Below are positions 28,719 to 37,290 of a stretch of DNA of 54,396 bases, one piece after another; position 1 is the stretch's first letter, and every line of letters begins with the position of its first letter. Origin of the DNA: CAINOH01 sp041663565. Its GTDB lineage: Archaea > Micrarchaeota > Micrarchaeia > Norongarragalinales > CAINOH01. The stretch lies in the NCBI GenBank assembly GCA_041663565.1, contig JBAYMJ010000008.1, positions 1 through 54,396 of the forward strand, given 5' to 3'. Both the position numbers and the translations under genes were made by a program. The notes under the pieces are model-generated. The model worked only from the letters and a program-made list of their open reading frames with translations, was not told the origin of the DNA and did no database searches.

Positions 28719-29837
28719 TTAGACACTCGACTCCATCTTGGTGATGAACCACACTATCAATGCCATCGCGGCCGCGTCAGCTCCAAGCATCGCCACCACG
28801 AGCGAAAACGGCATCACGCCGCCAAGCATGGGCAGCTGGGCGACTGCGGAGATTATCGTGATGGTCACCGGGCCGACGACAGCAATCATGGTGAACACGA
28901 CGTTGATTATATTGAGCTTCTCGACGAAGTCGCGGAGCCTCATCTGGTACTCGAAAGAGCTGTCGTCGGCTATGTCGTTGATGACCGTCGACAGGTTGCC
29001 TCCGGTCTTGAGCGCGCGGATTATCTGGATGATGGCCTTCTTCAGGCCTGCCGAGCGCGTCCTCTTCGCAAGGTTCAAAAGCGCCTCTTCCGTGCTGCTT
29101 CCGCGCTCGAGCTCCTTGAGAGTCTTCTTCAGCTCAAGCGAAAGGTCACCGTAGTCGGACGCGGTCACAGACGCAAGGGCGCGGTGGAAGCTCACGCCCG
29201 CCTTGATCTGGGTCGAAAGGTGGCGCAGCGCAAAGGGAAGCTCGCGGTTTATGCGGGTCGTCTTGTCCCCTATCAGCGTCTTGGGGTAGTAGAACGCGAC
29301 CAGCACCGTTATCACGAATATGATTGGCGCAAGGAGCACCCACAGGCCCAGCACAGTGGGGCTGAGCTTTGCCGCTGCGACCACGAGCCCCAGCAGCGGG
29401 AACGTAAAGACAGCCGCAAGTATGCCCACGATGGTTGACGCTATTATGTACGTCTCGACCGACATGTTCAGGTCTGCGGCTTCCAGGTCCGTGTGCAGCG
29501 AGGACACGCCGGGCAGCTTGGACGCCCCGTTGGCAAGCCACGAGACCGGGTGCTGGAAGGCCGAGTAGAACTTCCCCACGAACGACAGGAACGACTCCCG
29601 CTGCACGACCGACTGGCCCTGCGCCCTGGGCGAAAGCGACATCCGGTCGAAGTCAACAGCGCTTTCGGGCCTGCCTTCGAGCCTTTCGCGCAACGAGCCG
29701 TCGCCAATCACCGGCCTGTACGCGTCGTTCTGGGCGCTCTTGAGCCTCTTGATTATCTTCTCGACGTCGGGCGCATCGCTGTCCTCCTCGTCTGTCTGCA
29801 TCACTTTCCTTATCTTTTCGATGCGGTCGTTTGCCAA
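28719..29837 (-). CDS. type II/IV secretion membrane-platform protein (TadB/FlaJ-like)
   Basis: This 372-residue protein has a ~125-residue cytoplasmic N-terminal region and then a T2SSF domain: ELPFALRHLSTQIKAGVSFH, SDYGDLSLELKKTLKELERG, and RALKTGGNLSTVINDIADD, with TM pairs at about 130-180 and 315-370. With the next gene it forms the membrane platform used by the KlbA-type ATPase encoded just upstream (23-base gap). Confidence 0.88.
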   Translation of the reverse strand: MANDRIEKIRKVMQTDEEDSDAPDVEKIIKRLKSAQNDAYRPVIGDGSLRERLEGRPESAVDFDRMSLSPRAQGQSVVQRESFLSFVGKFYSAFQHPVSWLANGASKLPGVSSLHTDLEAADLNMSVETYIIASTIVGILAAVFTFPLLGLVVAAAKLSPTVLGLWVLLAPIIFVITVLVAFYYPKTLIGDKTTRINRELPFALRHLSTQIKAGVSFHRALASVTASDYGDLSLELKKTLKELERGSSTEEALLNLAKRTRSAGLKKAIIQIIRALKTGGNLSTVINDIADDSSFEYQMRLRDFVEKLNIINVVFTMIAVVGPVTITIISAVAQLPMLGGVMPFSLVVAMLGADAAAMALIVWFITKMESSV

Positions 29838-29859
29838 AGTCAGTTCATCCTTTTGCGTA

Positions 29860-32736
29860 TCAGAATTTGCGCGCCTTCTTGAGTGTGTAGCTCTGCGTCT
29901 GCTTGCACACCTCGTCCATGCTGCGTATCCCCTTTGTCTTCAGTTCCGTGAGTATGTTCTTGCGCTCCTCAAGCTCGTCGAGTATGGTGTTGCGCGAAAG
30001 CCCGGTGTAGCTTGAGAGCGTCTGCAGGTAGCGCGGCGGCACTCCCGTAGGCTCGAGCGCGTCCTTCGTGGCGTCCCACTGGTAGATTATCTCAATCTCG
30101 CTCTTCTCGTCTCCGGCGGGGATGACCTCGGCTATCTCGGTCACCCTGCGTATGACGCCCTTGCGCCTGTCGTGGATGCGCTTCTGCACGAGTATGAACG
30201 TGAGCGCGCCAATCATTATCTCGGGCACGCTGATGGGTGGCGCGGTGATGCGCGTGAGCGTCTCGCGGGCCGAGTTCGCGTGGATGGTGCCGAAGCAGTT
30301 TGACACGACAATCCCGTTGGCTATGTAGCTGTGGTTGTCCTCTACGGTGATGTCGTAGACTTCCTCGCAGGCGGTCTTTTCGACCGATTTCACGCGGGCC
30401 CACCGCACGGGTGCAAGCGCGAGGGTTTCGAGCTGCCTTGCAAGGTCGGACTCCATCCTAGATGCCATCGCGAGCATCGCATTCTTGGAAGGCGCCCTCG
30501 CTCCTGTCTCGTACGCCCTTATGGCGCTTCTTGTGCCCATCCCGAGCAGGCCGGCGAATTCCTCCTGCGTAAGCGCGGTTTCGCCCCTCAGCCGCGCAAG
30601 CGTCGGCCCCAGGTTCGGAAGCACGTCGATGGCATCCTTTGCGCGACGCTGCAATTCGACGAGCTTTCCGGCTTTCTTCCTGTGCGTAAAACCAATGTGC
30701 GTGGCGAAACGGCTTATGTTTTGCCTTCCGCTTACGCATACTTTGTAGTATGGCCCCACATTGCCCCTGCCGTCACGCGGCTGCGAGTGGACTGAGGCGA
30801 ATACTCCGAAGCGCGAGAGGGTCATTGGCATCGCGCCTGCGACGTTCGGGTTGCTTGTCGCGAATTCTATCGTGTTGGCGTGCAGGTTGACGTGCGCCTC
30901 GCAGTCGAACAGCCCCCGCAGGAACGCGCCGACGCACCTGTCGGGTGTCGGCAGCACGCTTGATACCGTAAACACTTTCGTCTTGTTTCCGAAAGGCAGG
31001 CCGTAGTCTGCTGAGGGTTTTCCCGAAAGCGCGCGGTCCCAGACCTGCACCCGGGTGTAGCCGTCCCTTTCTCCCACGGAGACGGAATGGCTTGAGTGCC
31101 TCCTTACTCCCTCTGCGAAAGTTTCCGCAAGCTCGCAGTCGGCGTTCACGAACTGCATGCCGTTCCGGTTTATGTGCCCGTCGCCCGCAAGCAGGCCCAC
31201 GAAGTGCGGTTCGGGCAGCGCCGCCGCCCCGGCTTTCACGGAATACTGCGTCGGGACCGCCACGAAGTCGCCCTCCTTGAGGTCTCCGGCCGCGGTCTCC
31301 TTTATTCCGTTGTCTATGCGGTAGAACGGGTGGTCCGCCGTTGCGGTGATTTTCCTTCCGCAGTCAAGGGTTATGTTCACTGCATCGGTCCTGGCTGCCT
31401 TGCGCCAGAGCCGCGTGACCGGCTTGTGCTCGTAGGCAAGAGTCGCTTTGTTCCAGCTGACCACTTCAACGGGCGCTTTGGGTATCAGGCACTCGAACTG
31501 GCCGCTTGCAGTCTTTTCGTTGCCTTCGGACTGCTCGCGCCAGAATTGCGCGAGGCTTCTTATGGTGCCGTCCGAAAACTGCACGAGGGCGTCGCCTGAC
31601 AGGGCACCGTCGTGCCCCGTGTTCATCGCGGTGAACATGGTGAAGCCCTCCGCACCGCGGATTTCGCCGACTATGACTCGGTCAGGCCTCATGCGCAGCG
31701 TGTTCTTGACAAGCATGTCCATGGTGATTTCACCGGTGCCCTCGATGCCCGGCGGCCTCGTCTCGAAGCGTATCCAGTGCGAAAGCGGCAGGCTCAGCTC
31801 TGCAGTGTCCTCGATGGTGACTATGCGTTCCGTTGTCGGCACGAACGAGCAGAGCGTGTTCAAAAGGGTGGTCTTTCCCGAGCTCGTGCCTCCCGCGATG
31901 AGGATGTTCGCGGGCTTTGCGCCCATCCCGTCCGTTGCCATCCAAAGGAAGGCGGCAGTCTCCAAGTTGAGCGTGTTGTAGCCTATGAGGTCTATTACCG
32001 TGTAGGGGTCCTTGCGGAACTTGCGCAGGGTGAGCGTTGCGCCGTCGATGCTTGTGGGCGGCAGCGTGGCGTTCACGCGCGTGCCGTCGGGCAGGCGCGC
32101 GTCAAGCAGCGGCACCTGCGTGTCAATCCTGCGTCCTATGATGCGCGCGATGCGGTCAACGAGCCTCTTGATGTCGGTGTCGGAGTAGTAGCGGATGTTC
32201 GTCGGCATCATCTCGTACTTCCGGTGGAACACGTAGACCGGCTTGTCCGGGCCGATTACCATGATTTCCTCGAGCCTGTCGTCCTTGACCAGGTTGTCGA
32301 TGACCCCGAAGCCGAACATCTCCTTGAGCACGACGTCGGCGTAGAACTCCCTCGAGTTGAGGGGCACCTTCAGCTCGGGAGTCTGCTCGATGATTTCCAG
32401 CATCTTTTCCTTGTATACCTTGTCGATTTTTTCGCGCGTGACCACTTCCTTGGGGTCGACGTTGATGACGTTGGACGCGACGTCGATGAGGGAGTAGATG
32501 AGCGCGCGCTCCTCGCCGAAGTACCTTGGCGCGGGGACCTCGTAGTAGTAGCTGTTCTTGGATGGCACGCGGTAGATGCGCACGTCGTCGTACGTCTCCA
32601 CCAGGAGCTTTTCATCCTCGTCGGTTGCCTCCGGCTTTGGCGCCGCCTCCGCTTTCGGCGCGGCATCCGCTGCCGGTCTGGCCTCCTTTGGCGCGGAGCG
32701 CTTGGCCTCCAGTAACAAAGAGTCTAGGTATGCCAT
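29860..32736 (-). CDS. KlbA-type type IV pilus/secretion ATPase, intein-containing precursor
   Basis: The 958-residue precursor contains an Ala1 intein at residues 378-813; the spliced ATPase would be 522 residues. Host motifs: an N-terminal domain with IDVASNVINVDP, the arginine-rich IRYYSDTDIKRLVDRIARIIG, Walker A GGTSSGKTT (282-290), the Asp box VTIEDTAEL, the Walker B region RPDRVIVGEIRGAE, and the His box FGTIHAN just after the intein. It powers assembly of the class III pilin encoded downstream. A Pro/Ala/Glu-rich linker is at 12-42. The transcript likely begins upstream of the 32799 gene. Confidence 0.93.
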   Translation of the reverse strand: MAYLDSLLLEAKRSAPKEARPAADAAPKAEAAPKPEATDEDEKLLVETYDDVRIYRVPSKNSYYYEVPAPRYFGEERALIYSLIDVASNVINVDPKEVVTREKIDKVYKEKMLEIIEQTPELKVPLNSREFYADVVLKEMFGFGVIDNLVKDDRLEEIMVIGPDKPVYVFHRKYEMMPTNIRYYSDTDIKRLVDRIARIIGRRIDTQVPLLDARLPDGTRVNATLPPTSIDGATLTLRKFRKDPYTVIDLIGYNTLNLETAAFLWMATDGMGAKPANILIAGGTSSGKTTLLNTLCSFVPTTERIVTIEDTAELSLPLSHWIRFETRPPGIEGTGEITMDMLVKNTLRMRPDRVIVGEIRGAEGFTMFTAMNTGHDGALSGDALVQFSDGTIRSLAQFWREQSEGNEKTASGQFECLIPKAPVEVVSWNKATLAYEHKPVTRLWRKAARTDAVNITLDCGRKITATADHPFYRIDNGIKETAAGDLKEGDFVAVPTQYSVKAGAAALPEPHFVGLLAGDGHINRNGMQFVNADCELAETFAEGVRRHSSHSVSVGERDGYTRVQVWDRALSGKPSADYGLPFGNKTKVFTVSSVLPTPDRCVGAFLRGLFDCEAHVNLHANTIEFATSNPNVAGAMPMTLSRFGVFASVHSQPRDGRGNVGPYYKVCVSGRQNISRFATHIGFTHRKKAGKLVELQRRAKDAIDVLPNLGPTLARLRGETALTQEEFAGLLGMGTRSAIRAYETGARAPSKNAMLAMASRMESDLARQLETLALAPVRWARVKSVEKTACEEVYDITVEDNHSYIANGIVVSNCFGTIHANSARETLTRITAPPISVPEIMIGALTFILVQKRIHDRRKGVIRRVTEIAEVIPAGDEKSEIEIIYQWDATKDALEPTGVPPRYLQTLSSYTGLSRNTILDELEERKNILTELKTKGIRSMDEVCKQTQSYTLKKARKF
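30298..31605 (-). mobile_element. KlbA-site class 2 (Ala1) intein with LAGLIDADG domain and inserted HTH
   Basis: The intein starts ALSGDALVQFSDG after host GHDG and ends YIANGIVVSN before host Cys814 (CFGTIHAN). Ala at position 1, Asn at the end and Cys at +1 fit the class 2 splicing chemistry known for KlbA inteins. Block B is ATADHPF; block F is EVYDITVEDNHSYIANG. LLAGDGHINR and RGLFDCEAH are degenerate LAGLIDADG motifs. Near the C-terminus an XRE-like helix-turn-helix (about 705-760, ALTQEEFAGLLGMG, RAYETGARAPS) is inserted. The penultimate residue is Ser rather than His. Confidence 0.9.
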
Positions 32737-32798
32737 CTCGGACTAGATTAAGCAGGGGGGCTAAAAAAGGATGCCGTTTTGGGTCCAAGCCCCCGGGC

Positions 32799-33869
32799 TC
32801 AGTCGGCGGTTATCTTGACCGGAATCTCCTGCGGCGCGGTGCAGTCGGCCGAAATCGTCAGGATGCCTATGCCCTCCGCCACTCCGGTGGTATATGCGGT
32901 CTTGGTCTGACCCGACTCCAGGTCGAACTCCTCGTTCTCCTGCAGCCCCACCATGTCTATGAGCTTCCTTGAGTAGTCGTCCAGCGCGACGTGCACCCCG
33001 GTAATCCTGCCTTTGCCGTTGTTCTTTATCTCGACAAGCTGCGTGTTGCCTATCTTGAGCTTTATCTCGGACGGGTCGTGTGCAAGCTCGGTCTTTTTCG
33101 TCAGCGTTATGTTGGCAACAACCGTCGCCTTCGTGCCGCTGATGCGCACGTCCCCAAAGATGAACGCCGGGTTCTTGTCCGAGTCCGGGTAGTTCGTCGT
33201 TATGGTGAACGTCACGTTCGCGGTCTCGCCCGCGGCTATGGTCCGCTTGTCAGCCCGGAAGTTCGGCAGCGCGTCCTTTTCCGCAAGAAGCTCGACTGCG
33301 ACGTCGTTCTCGGTGTCGTTGTTGTATATGGGCACGTTGAACGACTTGGTGCACGATGGCGCAATCGAGCCCAGGACCTTGCCGCCCTCTATGTGCAGCT
33401 GGGTCTTTTTGAACATCTTGACCGCCACGGTCTTTGAGGAGTCCTCCGTGCTTATCAGGCCTTCGTAGCTTTCGTACTCGCCGCTCTTCTTTACCCGCAG
33501 CGCGATGCCTTCGGTGTTGCTGGGCACGCTGGAAAAGACGTATCGTCCCTCGCTTCCCGGGACCGCCCGGTTGGTCTTTACCGCGGTGAATATGTACGGC
33601 GACGCAAGGTAGTCCGCCTCGACGGTCGCGCCCGAGATTACGGAGTTGCTGTCGGCCTCGGCAAGCACCACGGTCACAGCAACCGGCTTTGGCAGCACTA
33701 CAAGCCAGAAGTAGAGCAGCCCGAGAATCACCAGCGCCGCGACTATTGCCGCGCCGTATTTTTCGCCGATGTCCTTGGACTGGGAAAACACCGCGCCGGC
33801 TATCTTCATCGCATTCTGCCCGGAATCCTCCTCTTCGGAGTCGGCCTCATCCAACCTCGGTGCTGGCAT
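32799..33869 (-). CDS. membrane-anchored extracytoplasmic beta-sandwich protein, pilus operon
   Basis: This 356-residue protein has a short cytoplasmic part, one TM helix (about 42-64, AAIVAALVILGLLYFWLVVL), then three apparent beta domains: a carboxypeptidase-regulatory-like region (65-150) and two CARDB/NEW3-like sandwiches (phrases TIAAGETANVTFTIT and GIGILTISADCTA). The gap to the KlbA-type ATPase gene is 62 bases on the same strand, so it is a plausible accessory or surface component of the pilus. No catalytic motif is seen. Confidence 0.7.
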   Translation of the reverse strand: MPAPRLDEADSEEEDSGQNAMKIAGAVFSQSKDIGEKYGAAIVAALVILGLLYFWLVVLPKPVAVTVVLAEADSNSVISGATVEADYLASPYIFTAVKTNRAVPGSEGRYVFSSVPSNTEGIALRVKKSGEYESYEGLISTEDSSKTVAVKMFKKTQLHIEGGKVLGSIAPSCTKSFNVPIYNNDTENDVAVELLAEKDALPNFRADKRTIAAGETANVTFTITTNYPDSDKNPAFIFGDVRISGTKATVVANITLTKKTELAHDPSEIKLKIGNTQLVEIKNNGKGRITGVHVALDDYSRKLIDMVGLQENEEFDLESGQTKTAYTTGVAEGIGILTISADCTAPQEIPVKITAD

Positions 33870-33937
33870 ATGTGCTTATCGCAACCTATTGGGAAAGCGC
33901 GCTATAAATTGATTGTTAGTGGGCGCCGTTTGGCGGC

Positions 33938-35875
33938 TCACTTGTCCCCGACTGCGGCCGACAGGTCCGCAGGGTCCACGACCAGCCGGTTGTCGCGTAT
34001 GATCTCGCCAAATAGCGTGTTGGCGGCAATCCCCGGCTTTTCCTTCCTCTTCCTTGCGACGAGTTCGGCAACTTGCTTTTTGGAAAGGCGCGCAAGGCCA
34101 AAGGCAAGTATCGCATCGATGCCTTTTCCGGCGCACATCTCCTCAAGGACTTGCGGGGCTGCAGACTTCGTGAACTTCTTCTGCGCATAGGATTCGAAGA
34201 ACTCCGAAAGCGCGGCCTGCGAAAGCCTTGCAGTGTCCGCGCCCTTCCTGCGTATTGCGGTGATGGTCTCGGCAAGGGTCGAGGCGACAAAGCTTGCGTC
34301 GATGCCCTTGATTTGGGCGTAAGTGTCAAACTGGTCGGAGTAGTCCCTTGCGATGCGGCCGGCCATCTCGGCGGAAAGCAGGAACGGCTTCTTCTGGTAT
34401 CCCTCGGTTTTTTCCTCGAAACTTTTCGGGGTCTCCACCGCACCAAGCATCCCGGAAGTCACCGCAACAGGAGGCACGTCCGTCTCGGGGTACATCCTGT
34501 CGCTTCCAGGAAGCGGCCGCATGTACTCGGTCTTTTCGCCAGCAGCACGCCTCGTTTCCTTCACGACGCCTTCGTGCGCAACGGACGCCCTTGCAAAAAC
34601 CGCGTCAAGCGCGCGTGTTGCCTTGTGCCTGTCCGCGACAACCGCGACCCACGCGTCGCCTTTCTTGCATCCGATTGCCTTTGCGATTTCGGCTGCGGTG
34701 TCCTTTGAGATGCCGTATTTTGCAACCAAATCCTCATCGGAGTGTATTATGCCTCCGACTCCGGCAGCAGCCTTCGCATAAGCGGAAAGCTCGGTGCCGA
34801 AGCGGTGGTTCTCCATCAGCTCAACCCCGAGGAGGCCGGAGAATCCGGAGAGCCTGATTGCGTAAGCGCCGGTGGAAGTGGTTGCGTTTGTTGATGCCGG
34901 CGTTGCAGCCACGAAAGCGGAAATCGCTTTTTTTATGAAAGGCGCGGTTGCCTTTGCAAACAGCACGGTGACATCAACGGCTTCCGCTGCATCGATTTTC
35001 TTCGGGGCTTTCTTTGCAAGTTCGGCAACGGCGGCCTGCCTTTTCGCCTCGTTGTCCACCAACTTATCAAGAACGTCCAGCTCCTGTGCGCCCTTGACCT
35101 CAACCCGGTTCCCCCCGGAAACAGAGACGTTCAAATCCTGGCGGATGGTCCCTATTCCGCGCTGCACTTTTCCTGTGCTGCGGAGCATCGTGCCTATCTT
35201 GAGTGCGGTTTCCTTTGCTTGGGCGCCGCTCTTGATGTCCGGGTCCGTCGCGATTTCAACAAGGGGAATGCCAAGTCGGTCAAGCCGGTAAGTGGCGCTT
35301 GCGGAGCTGCGGTTTCCTTCCGCTTCCTTTGCCGCACTTACTATTCCAGAGCTTTCCTCCTCGATGCAAATGGTTTGTATGCCGACATTCCCAAAGGTGG
35401 TTTCCACGTAGCCGCCAAGGGCGACGAGTGCGGTGCGCTGGAAGCCGCTGGTTGCGCTGCCATCCACTACCGTCTTTCTCATCACGAAAATCTCGTCAAC
35501 AACGTTTGAGTGGAGCATCTTTGCAACCTGCAGGGCGGTCTCGAGCGCCTCGGTGTTAAGCTGGAACGGCGGCTCCTCGTCGGTGTCAACAAGGCACGCC
35601 GAGTTCTCTGGAAGCAAGTATTCAAACTCGCGCTTGCGCTGGGCCTCGAACTTTGCGGCCGGGTCGAGCGCACCCATCTCACCAGACACCGCAGCAAGCC
35701 TGCGTCTCACAGTGGCCTTTACCGGCGCCTCGTCCAGCACCGTCCTGCAGCCGCAGAACAGCTTGTGCTTTGTGGCGAGCCGCTGGTGGATTTCGATGCC
35801 GCATTTTATTTCCAGCTTCGGACTTTTTGCGTCGTGGGTAATCGTCATCGTCTTTCGCCGTTCAGTAGTATTCAT
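33938..35875 (-). CDS. gatE: glutamyl-tRNA(Gln) amidotransferase subunit E (GatE)
   Basis: GatE recognises Glu-tRNA-Gln and carries the transamidation kinase site; GatD supplies ammonia. The protein has the GatB/GatE cradle (KCGIEIHQRLATKHKLFCGC, YLLPENSACLVDTDEEPP, the TSGFQRT and DLNVSV segments), the GatE-specific AspRS-like insertion (about 275-420) and a C-terminal YqeY-like tail. The start is ATG 35875, overlapping gatD by 14 bases, or ATG 35848. Overlap with gatD indicates translational coupling. Confidence 0.96.
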   Translation of the reverse strand: MNTTERRKTMTITHDAKSPKLEIKCGIEIHQRLATKHKLFCGCRTVLDEAPVKATVRRRLAAVSGEMGALDPAAKFEAQRKREFEYLLPENSACLVDTDEEPPFQLNTEALETALQVAKMLHSNVVDEIFVMRKTVVDGSATSGFQRTALVALGGYVETTFGNVGIQTICIEEESSGIVSAAKEAEGNRSSASATYRLDRLGIPLVEIATDPDIKSGAQAKETALKIGTMLRSTGKVQRGIGTIRQDLNVSVSGGNRVEVKGAQELDVLDKLVDNEAKRQAAVAELAKKAPKKIDAAEAVDVTVLFAKATAPFIKKAISAFVAATPASTNATTSTGAYAIRLSGFSGLLGVELMENHRFGTELSAYAKAAAGVGGIIHSDEDLVAKYGISKDTAAEIAKAIGCKKGDAWVAVVADRHKATRALDAVFARASVAHEGVVKETRRAAGEKTEYMRPLPGSDRMYPETDVPPVAVTSGMLGAVETPKSFEEKTEGYQKKPFLLSAEMAGRIARDYSDQFDTYAQIKGIDASFVASTLAETITAIRRKGADTARLSQAALSEFFESYAQKKFTKSAAPQVLEEMCAGKGIDAILAFGLARLSKKQVAELVARKRKEKPGIAANTLFGEIIRDNRLVVDPADLSAAVGDK

Positions 35876-37211
35876 GCCTTTCGTTGTACTCGCCCGCGAC
35901 GTTTGTTGCCATCAGCTCGGCGACGTCTTTTCGGTTCTTCTTCTGCGCAAGCGCCCAGCCAAGCTTAACGTAAGCGGTTTCCGTGAGCATGTCGGAAAGA
36001 TACTGTACGCCCGCCTGTGAAAGCAGCCTGCCGGCCGAATAGACGTATGCGTTCGCCTTGCCGTTTATGCACTGCGTGGTCATGCACACGTGCACTCCTG
36101 CATCAACCGCGCGTTTTATCGCAGGCAGCCAGCAGTCCTCCTTGCGCAGCGGGCTTGTGGAGACGTGGCCAAGGCCGGTGCCTTCGATGACTATTCCCCG
36201 GTATTTTTTCGAGGCGTAGTAGTCAAGTATTTCGGGGTCGCTTGACGGGTAGACCTTCACTATCGCGACCTTGGGTTCGAACCCGGTCAGGGGCTTGGCG
36301 TCGCCTGCGTCCTTTCGCTTTGTGATGCTGGTGTTAGTCTTCTCAATCTTGCCGTCGGGCCAGATTTTTGCAAGGGCGGGCTCGTTGACCGGCTGGAACG
36401 CGTCCCTTCTTGACGAGTGCAGCTTCCGCACCTTGGTTCCCCGGCTTGCGTAGCAGTAGTCGTCGTTCGTGGTGGCGTGCATCACTATCGCCTTCTCGCC
36501 GATGTCGCTCGTTGCGTAGGCGTGCGCGCAAAGGAGGTTCATCCTGCCGTCGAAGCTTCCCCTGTCGGGCGAGCGCTGCGCGCCGACAAGCGCGACGGGC
36601 TTTTTGTACTGTGAAAGCATGAACGAAAGTGCTGACGCGGTGAAGTGCAGCGTGTCGGTGCCGTGGGTGACTATCGCACCCTTAGTGTCGTCGTCTTCAA
36701 GTTCTTTCGCGGCAATCTCGGCGATTTTCTGCCATTCCCGGTAGGTCATGTCCTCTGAAAACACGAGAAACGGGGAATGAAACGCGGTGTTGAGCGCGTT
36801 GCCTGAAAATTCGGGTATTGCCGCAAAGATGCCCTTCGCGTCAAGTTTTCCGTGGACTCCGCCCGTCGAGTAGTCGACGAGGGAAGCTATGGTTCCTCCC
36901 GTAGCAATCATTGCTATCTTCGAAAAGCCATGGCTGTTGGTGGCCGAAGTGGCCGCCGCGGCCTTTGTTTTTGCCGCCGTGCCTGCTTTTGCAACAGCCT
37001 TTGCCAATACCTTAAGCTCTTCGATTTTATCCGTAGAAATTCCCGCGTTGTAACCGGAGTCGAGCTTGAGTATCAGGCAGTCAGTATCGCCGTACTCGAT
37101 GCGCGGCATCACCAGGCCCTCCAGTTTCATGCCATCGGAGGTGCTCACCGCTACGCGGTCAAGTTCGTTAGCCTTGGCCTTTTCCAACAGTTTGACAAGC
37201 TTGCTGGCCAT
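35862..37211 (-). CDS. gatD: glutamyl-tRNA(Gln) amidotransferase subunit D (GatD)
   Basis: Asparaginase-type glutaminase that delivers ammonia to GatE. It has an N-terminal SH3-like barrel (about 15-60, DRVAVSTSDGMKLEGLVMPR), a linker of Ala/Lys/Thr, and the asparaginase fold with nucleophile motif MIATGGTIAS, the second active-site motif IVTHGTDTLHFTA, and GAQRSPDRGSFDG. At 449 residues it has normal length. First gene of the gatDE pair. Confidence 0.97.
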   Translation of the reverse strand: MASKLVKLLEKAKANELDRVAVSTSDGMKLEGLVMPRIEYGDTDCLILKLDSGYNAGISTDKIEELKVLAKAVAKAGTAAKTKAAAATSATNSHGFSKIAMIATGGTIASLVDYSTGGVHGKLDAKGIFAAIPEFSGNALNTAFHSPFLVFSEDMTYREWQKIAEIAAKELEDDDTKGAIVTHGTDTLHFTASALSFMLSQYKKPVALVGAQRSPDRGSFDGRMNLLCAHAYATSDIGEKAIVMHATTNDDYCYASRGTKVRKLHSSRRDAFQPVNEPALAKIWPDGKIEKTNTSITKRKDAGDAKPLTGFEPKVAIVKVYPSSDPEILDYYASKKYRGIVIEGTGLGHVSTSPLRKEDCWLPAIKRAVDAGVHVCMTTQCINGKANAYVYSAGRLLSQAGVQYLSDMLTETAYVKLGWALAQKKNRKDVAELMATNVAGEYNERHEYY

Positions 37212-37290
37212 ATAGTCACAAGATGTTTTGGCGAATTTTTATTACCTTTCAAAAGAGCGGAATATGCGGTGGGCGGTTGGCAGCAAGGCC

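Noticed and set aside
31612..32715. 367-codon open frame on the plus strand opposite the KlbA-type ATPase gene
   Set aside because: It mirrors the codon pattern of a strongly supported minus-strand gene; its translation is Arg/Val-rich with no domain. High-GC genes often leave open frames on the other strand.
29860..32736. Reading the KlbA region as a fusion of ATPase and endonuclease genes
   Set aside because: The in-frame splice blocks and the intact His box directly after Asn813 show a protein-splicing intein rather than a gene fusion.
36262..36285. GGGTTCGAACCC, resembling a tRNA T arm
   Set aside because: It lies inside gatD coding sequence and no acceptor or anticodon arm can be built around it.
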